Assembly (NCBI GenBank): GCA_934098295.1
Contig: CAKONV010000025.1
Location: forward strand, 1 to 20,559
Origin: an uncultured Bacilli bacterium
GTDB taxonomy: Bacteria > Bacillota_I > Bacilli_A > ML615J-28 > CAG-313
Length of the DNA: 20,559 nt
Reading direction: 5' to 3'
Positions 1 to 8,684 of this stretch are shown piece after piece; the first letter of the stretch is position 1, and each line of letters begins with the position of its first letter. The notes beneath the pieces are model-generated. The model was not told the origin of the DNA, ran no database searches, and saw only the letters and a list, made by a program, of their open reading frames with translations. Both the position numbers and the translations under genes were made by a program.

Positions 1-154
1 TCTTCTTAGCAATAAACGCACCGAAGATTACGCTTATGATTAAATTTTTTTAGGACATTTTGCAAAGTTATTGACAAGAAATAAAAAAAGGTTAATTAAT
101 TTGATCTTTTCAGCATATAATAATATATGAATAACTACATATAGATAAAATTGT

Positions 155-183
155 TTGACTATTTAGAAGTTTTGTGGTAATAT
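155..183 (+). promoter_or_regulatory. Sigma-A promoter of the rimP-nusA-infB operon
   Basis: A -35 hexamer TTGACT (155-160) and a -10 hexamer TAATAT (178-183) are separated by exactly 17 bp. A TGG just before the -10 makes it an extended -10 site. Transcription would start near 190, giving a leader of about 70 nt before rimP. A second TATAAT at 116-121 has no convincing -35 partner. Confidence 0.7.
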
Positions 184-209
184 ATATATAGCAATCAATA
201 TTTAATATA

Positions 210-233
210 GGTGAGCTAATAAAAAAGCTCACC
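210..233 (+). promoter_or_regulatory. Perfect 8-bp hairpin in the rimP leader
   Basis: GGTGAGCT (210-217) and AGCTCACC (226-233) form a perfect 8-bp stem around an A-rich 8-nt loop. It lies between the predicted start of transcription and the rimP ribosome binding site (AAAGGTGG, 244-251), followed by only a weak T-rich stretch. It could be an attenuator, a 5' stabilising stem or a processing site. The stem also holds a CACC that could otherwise pair with the GGTG of the ribosome binding site. The structure is seen; the role is inferred. Confidence 0.5.
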
Positions 234-260
234 ATTTTATATGAAAGGTGGTAGATTATT

Positions 261-734
261 ATGATTGATATTTTGAATGAAATAAAAGAAAAAAGTATTC
301 CAATTGTTTCGAAACATAATAAGGTTCTTTATAATGTTGAAAAAGTAAAGGATTATGGAATGAATGTAATACGTATTTTAATTGATGATCCTAATACTTT
401 AGACATTGATATAGATGACGTTGCCGCAATTAATCAAGAAATATTAGATGTGGTTAATGATTTACTGCCAGATGATTTATATTTAGAAGTTTCTAGTGTT
501 GGCGTTGAAAGGGAACTTAAAACCGAAAAAGAATTAGAACTTGCACTTAATAAGTATATATATGTTTCTAGTTATGAAAAAATTGAAAACCTTAAGACAA
601 AAGATGTATATGGCTATTTAGAATCATATGATGCCAATACTATAACAATTAACGCTAAAGAAAAAACTAAAACAAAAATTATTAAAATTAATCGCGATAA
701 AATTGCTAAAATACGATTAGCTGTAGAGTTTTAA
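261..734 (+). CDS. rimP: Ribosome maturation factor RimP
   Basis: RimP helps mature the 30S ribosomal subunit in the cytoplasm. The 157-residue product has the usual family length, with an N-terminal alpha/beta domain (about residues 10-86) and a C-terminal SH3-like beta domain (about 88-155). The family signature at the domain junction is recognisable as LEVSSVGVEREL (75-86). The usual form is close to EVSSPGLDRPL, so the two prolines are replaced by Val and Glu here. The ATG follows a ribosome binding site AAAGGTGG with 9 nt spacing. It is the first gene of the block, 23 bp before nusA, which is the classical order. Confidence 0.93.
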   Translation: MIDILNEIKEKSIPIVSKHNKVLYNVEKVKDYGMNVIRILIDDPNTLDIDIDDVAAINQEILDVVNDLLPDDLYLEVSSVGVERELKTEKELELALNKYIYVSSYEKIENLKTKDVYGYLESYDANTITINAKEKTKTKIIKINRDKIAKIRLAVEF

Positions 735-757
735 AGAAAGGAAGAAAATTTAAAAAA

Positions 758-1843
758 ATGATTAGCAAAGGATTTTATGAATATTTAGAAGTGGTTGCAG
801 AAAACCGCCATTTAGAAAAGGCAGATGTTTTAAAAGCTGTAGAAACAGCTCTAATTAAAGCCGTTCAATTAGAAGGGCACAATGGAATAATTGAAGTTGA
901 ATTCAATGATGAACAAAAAAAGGTTCGTATTTTTGAAACTTTTAATGTTGTAGAAGAAATTGATCCAGAATCTGATTTAGAAGGACAAATTACTTTAGAA
1001 CAAGCAAAGGATTTAAAAGCCCGTGTTAGAGTTGGATCTGTATTTAAAAAAGAAATACCAATGTCTGATATCACAAGAAAAGGCGCTAGTAGATTTAAAC
1101 AAATTTTCATCCAAGGTCTGAAAGAACTAGGTGCTAAGAGAGCATATGAATATTTTAAAGAACATGAAGGCGAAGTAATAACAGCTTATGTAGAAAAAGT
1201 AACTGATAAGGTTGTAATATTAAATTTAGGAATGGACACTCAATCTTATATGCCTGTTGAAGAGGGATTAGCTGGGGAAACTTATACTCCTGGTAAACAA
1301 GTAAAAGTATCAATTACTAAAGTAGAAGAAACAGGAAAGGGTCCAAAAGTTTTCGTTTCTCGTTCTAACAAAGATATTATTAAGAGATTATTTGAACTAT
1401 ATATTCCTGAAGTTGCACAAGGCGTAGTTGAAGTAATGGCAATTTCAAGAGAACCAGGTAGTAGAACTAAAGTAGGTATTAAATCTACTAATCCACATGT
1501 TGATGCTAAAGGCGCTTGTGTTGGTATGGGTGGTTCTCGTATTAAACAAATTAATACAGCGCTAAATGGTGAAAGAATAGATATTTTTGAATGGAATGAT
1601 AATCCAGTTATTTTAATTGCTGAATCACTTACACCTGCTAAAGTAATATCTGTTTTGGCTGATGAAGAAACTCATAAGTCTATAGCAATTGTACCAGATG
1701 ATCAATTTAGTTTAGCTATCGGTAAGGGTGGTCAAAATGTTCGTCTTGCTTCTCAAGCTATTGGTTGGAAGATTGATATTAAAGATGAAACTACTGCTTA
1801 TCGTGAAGAAATTCGCTTTAAACCTAATGTTTACGGAGCATAA
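758..1843 (+). CDS. nusA: Transcription termination/antitermination factor NusA
   Basis: NusA binds RNA polymerase and nascent RNA and modulates pausing, termination and antitermination. The 361-residue protein has the polymerase-binding N-terminal domain (about 1-125), an S1 RNA-binding domain (about 135-203) and tandem KH domains. The KH loops are visible as GMGG (256-259) and GKGG (322-325). It ends soon after KH2 and so lacks the C-terminal acidic repeats of the E. coli protein, as is normal for Firmicutes. The ribosome binding site AAAGGAAG (737-744) lies about 13 nt before the ATG, slightly far. rimP precedes it and rnpM follows after 17 bp. Confidence 0.97.
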   Translation: MISKGFYEYLEVVAENRHLEKADVLKAVETALIKAVQLEGHNGIIEVEFNDEQKKVRIFETFNVVEEIDPESDLEGQITLEQAKDLKARVRVGSVFKKEIPMSDITRKGASRFKQIFIQGLKELGAKRAYEYFKEHEGEVITAYVEKVTDKVVILNLGMDTQSYMPVEEGLAGETYTPGKQVKVSITKVEETGKGPKVFVSRSNKDIIKRLFELYIPEVAQGVVEVMAISREPGSRTKVGIKSTNPHVDAKGACVGMGGSRIKQINTALNGERIDIFEWNDNPVILIAESLTPAKVISVLADEETHKSIAIVPDDQFSLAIGKGGQNVRLASQAIGWKIDIKDETTAYREEIRFKPNVYGA

Positions 1844-1860
1844 AAATTAAGAGGTAACAA

Positions 1861-2136
1861 ATGGGATTAACAACTAAAAAGATACCTTTAAGAAAATGTG
1901 TTATCACTAATGAGCAATTTCCCAAGAAAGAATTATTTAGGGTTGTGAGAGAACCTGATGGTAAAATAACTATTGATGAAACGGGAAAAGTAAGAGGACA
2001 TGGTGTATATCTATCTAAGAATAAAGAAGTAATTACAAAAGCAAAAGCTAAACATACACTTGACCGTTATTTGGAATCAAAGGTTGATGACAGCATATAT
2101 GATGCTCTTTTAGAAAGGCTAAAAAACAATGAATAA
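1861..2136 (+). CDS. rnpM: RnpM (YlxR) RNA-binding protein, RNase P modulator
   Basis: This is a 91-residue YlxR-family (DUF448) protein. The family signature is visible: a basic RKC near residue 12, the LFRVVREPDG stretch, and GHGVYLSKN near 48. In Bacillus subtilis the family member binds and modulates RNase P, hence the name RnpM; that role is transferred by homology. A GAGG ribosome binding site (1851-1854) lies 6 nt before the ATG. The gene sits in its conserved place between nusA and ylxQ, and its last 8 bp overlap ylxQ, suggesting translational coupling. Confidence 0.92.
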   Translation: MGLTTKKIPLRKCVITNEQFPKKELFRVVREPDGKITIDETGKVRGHGVYLSKNKEVITKAKAKHTLDRYLESKVDDSIYDALLERLKNNE

Positions 2137-2446
2137 AGTATTATCTACTTTAGGTCTTGCCAGAAGAGCTAAAAAAATAGTTTTTGGTACTGATGCCATA
2201 ATTGATGAACTTTCCAACAAGAAATTAGATATAATATTTGTTGCTAGTGATGCATCAGAAAAAACGATTGATAAAATTGAAAGAAAAGGGTACTTTTATA
2301 ATGTACCAGTCAATAAATCTTTTACAAGTGATGAATTAAATAATAGTATGGGAACATACAATATTAAAGTTTTTGGTCTTGTTGATCATGGCTTTTATAA
2401 AAGTATTAAAAATTTATTACTTGAAGAAGTAGAAAGAGAGAAATAA
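2129..2446 (+). CDS. ylxQ: YlxQ, L7Ae/L30e-family RNA-binding protein
   Basis: This 105-residue protein is of the ribosomal L7Ae/L30e type (YlxQ/RplGA), expected to bind kink-turn RNA. It begins with the family-typical LSTLGLARRAKKIVFGTD (about 5-22), followed by a Rossmann-like DIIFVASDAS stretch (about 34-43). The length is normal for the family. The ATG lies inside the end of rnpM (8-bp overlap), with GAAAGG upstream as a modest ribosome binding site. infB starts 3 bp after its stop. Its cellular role in Firmicutes is not well defined. Confidence 0.9.
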   Translation: MNKVLSTLGLARRAKKIVFGTDAIIDELSNKKLDIIFVASDASEKTIDKIERKGYFYNVPVNKSFTSDELNNSMGTYNIKVFGLVDHGFYKSIKNLLLEEVEREK

Positions 2447-2449
2447 TTA

Positions 2450-4966
2450 ATGAAAGTAAAAGAAATAGCTGATATTCTTAAAATTTCAACGGATGAATTA
2501 TTTAAGTTATTGAAAAATGTATCAATGGGGAAAGCTTATACTGCAGAAACAGAATTAGATAAAGATTTAGAAAAAAAGCTTGCTAAAAAATATGGAGTAC
2601 CATATCCATTTAAAACAAAGACAAAACCTTCTCCGGTTAAAAATAATTCTACATCGGTAAAACTACCAACAGCAAACAATAAACCTTCTTTAAAAAATGA
2701 AGAACAAAAAAAGGTGGTAGAAAAAACTAATAATTCTAATAAACAAAATAATTTCAAACCTCAAAATAATAAGAATCAAAACAATGAACGACCAGTTAGA
2801 CCTAACCATCAACAACCAGTACAACAAGGTAAAAGTACTACTGCTAAGTCAGGCAATAAACAACAACCAAATAATGGTGCTTCGCAAACTAATCGTTCAA
2901 ATTATCAAAATAAAAATCAAAATAACAATAATAATCAAAAGAAAACAACTAATCAAGTAAAAGTTCAACCCAAAAAAGAAAGTGTTCGTCCAAAGGATAT
3001 ACCTTCTTATAAAGATGCTATTGTTGAGGCTAGTTTAGATGAGGCTTTCTTAGATAAATATGATGAATTCTTAGAAGATAATCAATACGATGCTAATCAA
3101 AATACTAAAAAACGTAGTGTAAAAACAAACGATGATTTTAAGAAAAAGAAATCATCTAAAAATAATAAGAGTAGAGCTGAAAAATTAGCAGGAACTTTTA
3201 AAGGTAACAAAAAAGAAGATAATGTTATTTACTATGAACCTAACATGACTGTAATCGATGTTGCCGCAGCTTTAGATGTAAGTGTAACTGACTTAGTTAA
3301 AAAGCTATTTACATCTATGGGTATTTTTGCTTCTGCTACACAAACGTTAGACCGTGATACAATTGAACTTATCGCCATGGAGTATAATTTTGAAGTAAAA
3401 GATAAACAAATTACGGATATGATTCGTTTTGATGAAATCAACATTGAAGATGATGAAAAGGACTTAGTAAGTCGTCCAGCTATCGTAACCATAATGGGAC
3501 ACGTTGACCATGGTAAAACAACTTTACTTGATACAATAAGAAGTAGCCATGTTGTTAAGGGTGAGGCCGGAGGAATTACTCAACATATTGGTGCTTATCA
3601 AGTACAAAAAAATGGTAAATTGATTACCTTTATTGATACTCCTGGACATGCTGCCTTCACTGAAATGCGTGCTCGTGGTGCTCAAGTAACAGATATCGTT
3701 ATTTTAGTTGTTGCTGCTGATGATGGTGTTATGCCCCAAACGAAAGAAGCTATTGAACACGCTCAAGCTGCTAACGTTCCAATTATTGTTGCTATAAACA
3801 AAATGGATAAACCTGGTGCTAATCCTGATCGTATAAAACAAGATTTAGTAAATTACAATTTAATTCCTGAAGAATGGGGTGGAGATACAATCTTTGTACC
3901 AATCTCAGCATTAACAGGTAAAGGTGTAGATGATTTACTAGAAATGGTTATTTTGCTAAGTGAAATGAAGGATTACAAAGCTAATCCTAACCGTGATGCA
4001 GTTGGAACGGTAATTGAAGCTCGCTTGGATAAGGGAAGAGGCCCAGTTGCTACCTTACTTGTTCAAAATGGTACTTTAAAAGTTGGTGATATGATTGTCG
4101 TAGGCACAACTTATGGTAAAGTAAGAGCAATGCAAGATGAATTAGGAAGAATTGTTAAAAACGCTGGCCCTGCTAAACCAGTTGAAGTAACTGGTCTTGC
4201 AGAAGTTCCTTTTGCTGGTGAAAAATTCATGGCTTTAGATGATGAGAAAAAAGCTAGAGCGATTGCTGAAGTTCGTGCTCAAAATAAATTTAATGAAGAA
4301 ATGGGTGCTAACCGTACTGCTAGTTTAAACGATATATTAACAGAAAATGGTGAAATCAAAGTCTTAAATTTAATTATTAAGTGTGACGTGCAAGGATCAA
4401 TAGAAGCCATTAGAAGCCTTGTCAATAAAATTGATATTGAGGGTACAAAGATTAATATTATTAGTGCACGTGTAGGTGGCATAACCGATAATGATATTAG
4501 TTTAGCTATAGCATCACATGCTATTATTATTGGTTTTAACATCCGTCCAACAAGTCAAATTACTGATCTTGCTAAAGAAAAGAAAGTAGAAATTCGTTTA
4601 TATAACATAATTTATAAACTTCAAGAAGACATTGAAAAAGCAGCTAAAGGTATGTTAGATCCAGTCTTCGAAGAACATATTACTGGTGAGGCTGAAGTAA
4701 GAGAATTATTCAAAATTAGCCGTGTTGGTACTATTGCTGGTTCTATGGTTATAAAAGGTGAAATTAAACGTAATGGTAGTGTAAGAGTTATTCGTGATAG
4801 TATTGTTGTTTATACAGGACGCATTGCTGGATTACGTCGTTTCAAAGATGATGTGAAAGAAGTAAAAGAGGGCTATGATTGCGGTATTACTATTGAAAAC
4901 TACAATGATGTAAAAGTCGGTGATCGTCTAGAATGTTTCGTAATGGAAGAAACGGAGCGTGACTAG
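2450..4966 (+). CDS. infB: Translation initiation factor IF-2
   Basis: IF-2 is the GTPase that places initiator fMet-tRNA on the 30S subunit and promotes subunit joining. The 838-residue protein starts with an IF2N subdomain (about 1-50). A long low-complexity linker rich in Asn, Gln and Lys follows (about 55-245), then a second IF2N domain (about 255-325). The GTPase core shows GHVDHGKTT (350-358), DTPGH (396-400) and NKMDK (450-454). Domains II, III and C2 fill the remainder. The linker makes it longer than the 716-residue B. subtilis protein. It starts 3 bp after ylxQ, and rbfA follows after 3 bp. Confidence 0.97.
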   Translation: MKVKEIADILKISTDELFKLLKNVSMGKAYTAETELDKDLEKKLAKKYGVPYPFKTKTKPSPVKNNSTSVKLPTANNKPSLKNEEQKKVVEKTNNSNKQNNFKPQNNKNQNNERPVRPNHQQPVQQGKSTTAKSGNKQQPNNGASQTNRSNYQNKNQNNNNNQKKTTNQVKVQPKKESVRPKDIPSYKDAIVEASLDEAFLDKYDEFLEDNQYDANQNTKKRSVKTNDDFKKKKSSKNNKSRAEKLAGTFKGNKKEDNVIYYEPNMTVIDVAAALDVSVTDLVKKLFTSMGIFASATQTLDRDTIELIAMEYNFEVKDKQITDMIRFDEINIEDDEKDLVSRPAIVTIMGHVDHGKTTLLDTIRSSHVVKGEAGGITQHIGAYQVQKNGKLITFIDTPGHAAFTEMRARGAQVTDIVILVVAADDGVMPQTKEAIEHAQAANVPIIVAINKMDKPGANPDRIKQDLVNYNLIPEEWGGDTIFVPISALTGKGVDDLLEMVILLSEMKDYKANPNRDAVGTVIEARLDKGRGPVATLLVQNGTLKVGDMIVVGTTYGKVRAMQDELGRIVKNAGPAKPVEVTGLAEVPFAGEKFMALDDEKKARAIAEVRAQNKFNEEMGANRTASLNDILTENGEIKVLNLIIKCDVQGSIEAIRSLVNKIDIEGTKINIISARVGGITDNDISLAIASHAIIIGFNIRPTSQITDLAKEKKVEIRLYNIIYKLQEDIEKAAKGMLDPVFEEHITGEAEVRELFKISRVGTIAGSMVIKGEIKRNGSVRVIRDSIVVYTGRIAGLRRFKDDVKEVKEGYDCGITIENYNDVKVGDRLECFVMEETERD

Positions 4967-4969
4967 AAA

Positions 4970-5308
4970 ATGGCATATCGCGTAGAAAGAGTAGAAAAAA
5001 TCATTGAGCGTTCCCTTGCTGATATAATTTTTACAGAAGTTCATAATGAACTAATAAAATATGTTTCTATCACAAAGGTATCTTTAAATAAAGATATGAG
5101 CGTTGCTATTGTTTGGTATACTGTTTTTGGAAGTGATAGTCAAAAGGAAGCATCAATGAAAGCCTTAGAAGAAGCAAAAGGATTTTTAAGAACAGAATTA
5201 GCTCATCGTTTAGACTTAAGAAAAATGCCTGAGTTAAGATTTAAATACGATAGTTCTTTTGCTTATGGTGAACATATCGAAGAAATATTAAAAAACATAA
5301 AAAAATAA
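4970..5308 (+). CDS. rbfA: 30S ribosome-binding factor RbfA
   Basis: RbfA binds the immature 30S subunit and assists 16S rRNA 5'-end maturation and cold adaptation. The 112-residue protein is a single KH-like domain. Family features are visible: an N-terminal YRVERVEKIIERSLADII helix (about 3-20), an internal RTELAHRLDLRKMPELRF (about 73-90), and a closing DSSFAYGEHIEEIL. It lies 3 bp after infB, with a GGAG within the infB end serving as ribosome binding site. In many Firmicutes truB and ribF follow; here malQ does. Confidence 0.94.
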   Translation: MAYRVERVEKIIERSLADIIFTEVHNELIKYVSITKVSLNKDMSVAIVWYTVFGSDSQKEASMKALEEAKGFLRTELAHRLDLRKMPELRFKYDSSFAYGEHIEEILKNIKK

Positions 5309-5328
5309 TCAACATTTCGAGGTGAAAA

Positions 5329-6795
5329 ATGCGTAAAGCTGGAATTTTATTACCAATTTTTAGCTTACCTAATTCTTATGGTATAGGTACACTAGGCAAG
5401 GAAGCTTATCAGTTTGTCGATTTTTTAAAAAAATCCCATCAAGCATATTGGCAAGTACTACCCTTAGGTCCAACATCCTATGGGGATTCTCCATATCAAT
5501 CATTCTCGGTTTTTGCAGGTAATCCTTATTTTATTGATTTAGAAATGTTAGTAGATGATAATTTACTAACAAAAGAGGAAATTGCTTGTTTAATTGATGA
5601 ATCAACCAAAATTAATTATGAAAAACTTTATAACACAAGATTCTTAATATTAAGAAAAGCTTATGAACGTTTCTTAGATAAGGAAGATATGAACCATTTC
5701 ATAGTAGAAAATAGTGACTGGTTAGAAGATTATGCTATCTTTATGACGTTAAAAAATTATTATAATGGTAAAAGTTTTTATGAGTGGGATGATTCTTACA
5801 AATTAAGAAAAAAAGAAGCTCTTGAAAAAATTAAAGTGGATAAAAAAGAAGATATATCATTTTGGGAATTCGTTCAATATATATTTTTCAAACAATGGGA
5901 CCTCTTAAAAAAATATGCTAATGAAAATGGTATTATGCTCATTGGTGATATGCCTATATATACTTCACTTGATTCTAGTGATGTTTGGAGCAATAGTAAG
6001 GAGTTTCAACTTGATAAAGATTTGCAACCAAAACTTGTAGCCGGATGTCCTCCTGATGATTTTTCACCACTAGGACAGCTATGGGGAAATCCTCTATACA
6101 ATTATAAAGAAATGAAAAAAAATAATTATCGATGGTGGGTCAGAAGGGTAGAAGTTGCCAGCAAATTATTTGATATAATTAGAATTGATCATTTTCGTGG
6201 TTTTGAAGCATACTTCGCTATTCCAAAAAGTGAAAAAGACGCTACTTCTGGTAAATGGTTAAAAGGACCAAATGTTGATTTGTTTAAACAAATTGAAAGG
6301 CAATTAGGTAAGGTAAATATTATTGCTGAAAATTTAGGATTTTTAACCGATAAAGTTCAAATAATGTTAGATAAATTAGGCTATCCAGGAATGAAAGTTT
6401 TAGAGTTTGGTTTTGACCCTAAAGGAGATAGTGATGCGATGCCTCACAATTTATCTTATAATATGGTTGTATATCCGGGTACTCATGATAATATGCCTAT
6501 TAGGGCATGGTATGATTCTCTAGATATTGAAAGTAAGAAATTTGTTAAAGATTATTTATATTTTAATGAAGATTATGATGTTGGCAATAGAATGATTAGA
6601 GCTTGTCTTGCAAGCCCTGCCAAGATGGCCATAATTTCCTTCCCAGACTATCTACAAAAAGGTCTAGAAGCTCGCATTAATACTCCATCAACATTAGGTA
6701 CTAATTGGTGTTGGCGTATGGAAAAAGGCGATATGAATGATGATTTAGCTAATTATATTTCATATCTACAAAAAATATATCGAAGAACTAATTAA
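5329..6795 (+). CDS. malQ: 4-alpha-glucanotransferase (amylomaltase)
   Basis: This is a GH77 enzyme that transfers maltooligosaccharide segments between alpha-1,4-glucans, in maltodextrin or glycogen metabolism in the cytoplasm. The 488-residue length is normal. The N-terminal part shows GIGTLGKEAYQFVDFL and the YGDSPYQSFS motif. Catalytic residues can be placed: nucleophile Asp287 in RIDHFRGF, acid/base Glu334 in AENLG and the transition-state Asp387 in GTHDN. The ribosome binding site GAGGTG (5319-5324) is 4 nt before the ATG. It sits 20 bp after rbfA and 32 bp before uvrC. I see no other glycogen or maltose gene in the window, so its pairing with translation genes is unexplained. Confidence 0.95.
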   Translation: MRKAGILLPIFSLPNSYGIGTLGKEAYQFVDFLKKSHQAYWQVLPLGPTSYGDSPYQSFSVFAGNPYFIDLEMLVDDNLLTKEEIACLIDESTKINYEKLYNTRFLILRKAYERFLDKEDMNHFIVENSDWLEDYAIFMTLKNYYNGKSFYEWDDSYKLRKKEALEKIKVDKKEDISFWEFVQYIFFKQWDLLKKYANENGIMLIGDMPIYTSLDSSDVWSNSKEFQLDKDLQPKLVAGCPPDDFSPLGQLWGNPLYNYKEMKKNNYRWWVRRVEVASKLFDIIRIDHFRGFEAYFAIPKSEKDATSGKWLKGPNVDLFKQIERQLGKVNIIAENLGFLTDKVQIMLDKLGYPGMKVLEFGFDPKGDSDAMPHNLSYNMVVYPGTHDNMPIRAWYDSLDIESKKFVKDYLYFNEDYDVGNRMIRACLASPAKMAIISFPDYLQKGLEARINTPSTLGTNWCWRMEKGDMNDDLANYISYLQKIYRRTN

Positions 6796-6827
6796 ATAAT
6801 AAACTTTTATTAAGGAGGCTTATTGTT

Positions 6828-8633
6828 TTGAACACCGATTTAAGCATAAGAGAGCATATAAAAACAAAACTATCACTAGTTCCATTAAAACCTGGTTGTT
6901 ATCAAATGTATAACAAAGATGGAATAATAATATATGTTGGAAAAGCAAAAATCTTAAAAAATAGATTAAGTAGTTATTTTACCGGTAGTCATGATGCTAA
7001 AACAACTCAAATGGTATCCGAAGTTGTAAATTTTGAATACATTATAACTAGAAGTGAAACAGAAGCTTTTTTGTTAGAAATAAACTTTATTAAAGAATAT
7101 AGACCACATTACAACATCATGTTAATGGATGATAAAACATATCCATATATTTGTTTGACTAATGAAACTAATCCGCGTTTAATCGTTACTAGAGATGCTT
7201 CAAAGTTAAATAGAAAAAATAACAATAAGTTATTTGGTCCCTATCCTAATGTCAAAGCATGTAGGGATACTGTGGAAGTTTTAAATAAAGTATATCCTTT
7301 TCGAAAATGTAACAATATTCCTAAAAAACATTGTTTATACTATGATATGGGACAATGCTTAGGACCTTGTGAAAGAGAAATAAAGAAAAGTGAATATAAT
7401 GCATATATAAGTAGTGTAACCAAATTTTTGAATGGTAATAATGATGTTCTTTTAGACTTATTAAATCAAAAAATGGAAGAAGCTAGTAATTCGTTAGAAT
7501 TTGAAAAAGCCATTGAATATCGAGACATAATTAATAATGCTTCTGCCATTATGGAAAAACAAACAATGACTTTAAATGATGGCATAACTAGAGACATTTT
7601 TGGTTATTATGTAAAAGGCGAATCCATTTGCGTTCAAGTTCTTCACATGAGAAATGGTCACATAATTGAAAGAAGTGGTGAAGTTTTTGATTTAATCGAT
7701 TCTGTTGATGAAGTATTAGTGTCATATATATATGCTTTCTATGATCATAAGTCCAATCTTTTGCCTCAAGAAATATTGGTTCCCTATTTAGAAGATGTAA
7801 AAATAATTTCTGAATTATTAGGAATAAAAGTAAACATTCCTGTTAAAGGTATTAAAAAGAAATTAGTTAACTTAGTGTGTGAAAATGCTAAAAATAATTT
7901 AAATAATTTAGAAAAAATGCGTATTATAAAACTCAGCAAAACTAAAGAACCGCTTTATTTATTATCAGACATGTTAAAAATTAACTATCCAAAAGTAATT
8001 GAATTGTTTGATAATTCAAATATTCAAGGTGCTAGTCCAATTTCTGCTATGGTAACTTATATAGATGGGAAACCATCTTATAAAGATTATCGTAAATATA
8101 AGATAAAAACTGTTGTTGGTGCTGATGATTATCATACAATGCAAGAAGTTTTAACCAGAAGATATACAAGAGTAATTAAAGATGGATTAAGAAAACCTAA
8201 CTTAGTAATTGTCGATGGTGGTATTCCTCAAGTAAAAGCCGCTTTAGAGATTTTTAAAAAATTATCTATTAATGACATTGATTTAATGGGACTTGAAAAA
8301 GATGATCGACATCGTACAAGAGCTATCGTCACTTGTGACTTAAAGGAAATAGAGATTGATAAACATAGTAATCTATTTTTACTTTTAGAAGCTATGCAAG
8401 ATGAAGTACATCGTTTCGCTATAACCTTCTTTAAACAAACCCATACTAAAGATACCTTCAAAAGTACCTTAGATGAGATAAAAGGTATTGGAAAAAGAAG
8501 AAAAATGGCTCTATTAGCCAACTTTTCATCACTTGATGAAATCAAAAAGGCATCAATTGATAAATTAAAAGCCTTAGGTTTTCCAGAAAAAGTAGCTATA
8601 GAACTTAAAACAAGTTTAGAGGAAAACAAGTAA
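6828..8633 (+). CDS. uvrC: Excinuclease ABC subunit C (UvrC)
   Basis: UvrC makes the 3' and 5' incisions of nucleotide excision repair with UvrA and UvrB, neither of which is in this window. The 601-residue protein has an N-terminal GIY-YIG-type nuclease domain (about 20-97). Four cysteines (161, 169, 177, 181) are spaced as for the iron-sulfur cluster. A UVR motif follows (about 211-245), then an RNase H-like nuclease with Asp395 (FDNSN), Asp463 (VDGG) and His528 (DEVHRF), and C-terminal helix-hairpin-helix motifs. The start is TTG, chosen because AAGGAGG (6812-6818) lies 9 nt upstream and no ATG fits. gerE follows after 51 bp, as B. subtilis uvrC also lies near gerE. Confidence 0.96.
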   Translation: MNTDLSIREHIKTKLSLVPLKPGCYQMYNKDGIIIYVGKAKILKNRLSSYFTGSHDAKTTQMVSEVVNFEYIITRSETEAFLLEINFIKEYRPHYNIMLMDDKTYPYICLTNETNPRLIVTRDASKLNRKNNNKLFGPYPNVKACRDTVEVLNKVYPFRKCNNIPKKHCLYYDMGQCLGPCEREIKKSEYNAYISSVTKFLNGNNDVLLDLLNQKMEEASNSLEFEKAIEYRDIINNASAIMEKQTMTLNDGITRDIFGYYVKGESICVQVLHMRNGHIIERSGEVFDLIDSVDEVLVSYIYAFYDHKSNLLPQEILVPYLEDVKIISELLGIKVNIPVKGIKKKLVNLVCENAKNNLNNLEKMRIIKLSKTKEPLYLLSDMLKINYPKVIELFDNSNIQGASPISAMVTYIDGKPSYKDYRKYKIKTVVGADDYHTMQEVLTRRYTRVIKDGLRKPNLVIVDGGIPQVKAALEIFKKLSINDIDLMGLEKDDRHRTRAIVTCDLKEIEIDKHSNLFLLLEAMQDEVHRFAITFFKQTHTKDTFKSTLDEIKGIGKRRKMALLANFSSLDEIKKASIDKLKALGFPEKVAIELKTSLEENK

Positions 8634-8660
8634 CCAATCACTTAAACGTTTCATAAAATA
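8632..8660 (+). promoter_or_regulatory. Sigma-K-type (late mother-cell) promoter of gerE
   Basis: AACC (8632-8635) matches the sigma-K -35 pattern MACM. CATAAAATA (8652-8660) matches the -10 pattern CATANNNTA, 17 nt after the AC. The -35 overlaps the uvrC stop codon. Transcription would begin near 8667, about 18 nt before the TTG start of gerE. B. subtilis gerE is transcribed by sigma-K, so this is the expected sigma factor. The GTAACC context recurs before ylbD. Confidence 0.55.
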
Positions 8661-8684
8661 AATTGAAAGATAGGGTGATGAAAA

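Noticed and set aside
2..43. Open frame ending at TAA, possibly the C-terminus of an upstream gene
   Set aside because: Only 13 codons are visible and they match no terminus I know (for example PolC or ProS, which often precede rimP).
71..121. TTGACA at 71-76 and TATAAT at 116-121 as a promoter
   Set aside because: They are 39 bp apart and neither has a good partner at 16-18 bp.
2610..3190. The AAT/CAA-rich stretch in infB as a repeat or recombination artefact
   Set aside because: It stays in frame throughout and fits the variable linker known in bacterial IF-2.
8228..8641. 137-codon open frame on the minus strand
   Set aside because: It is antisense to the conserved UvrC nuclease domain, lacks family features, and arises from AT-rich codon use.
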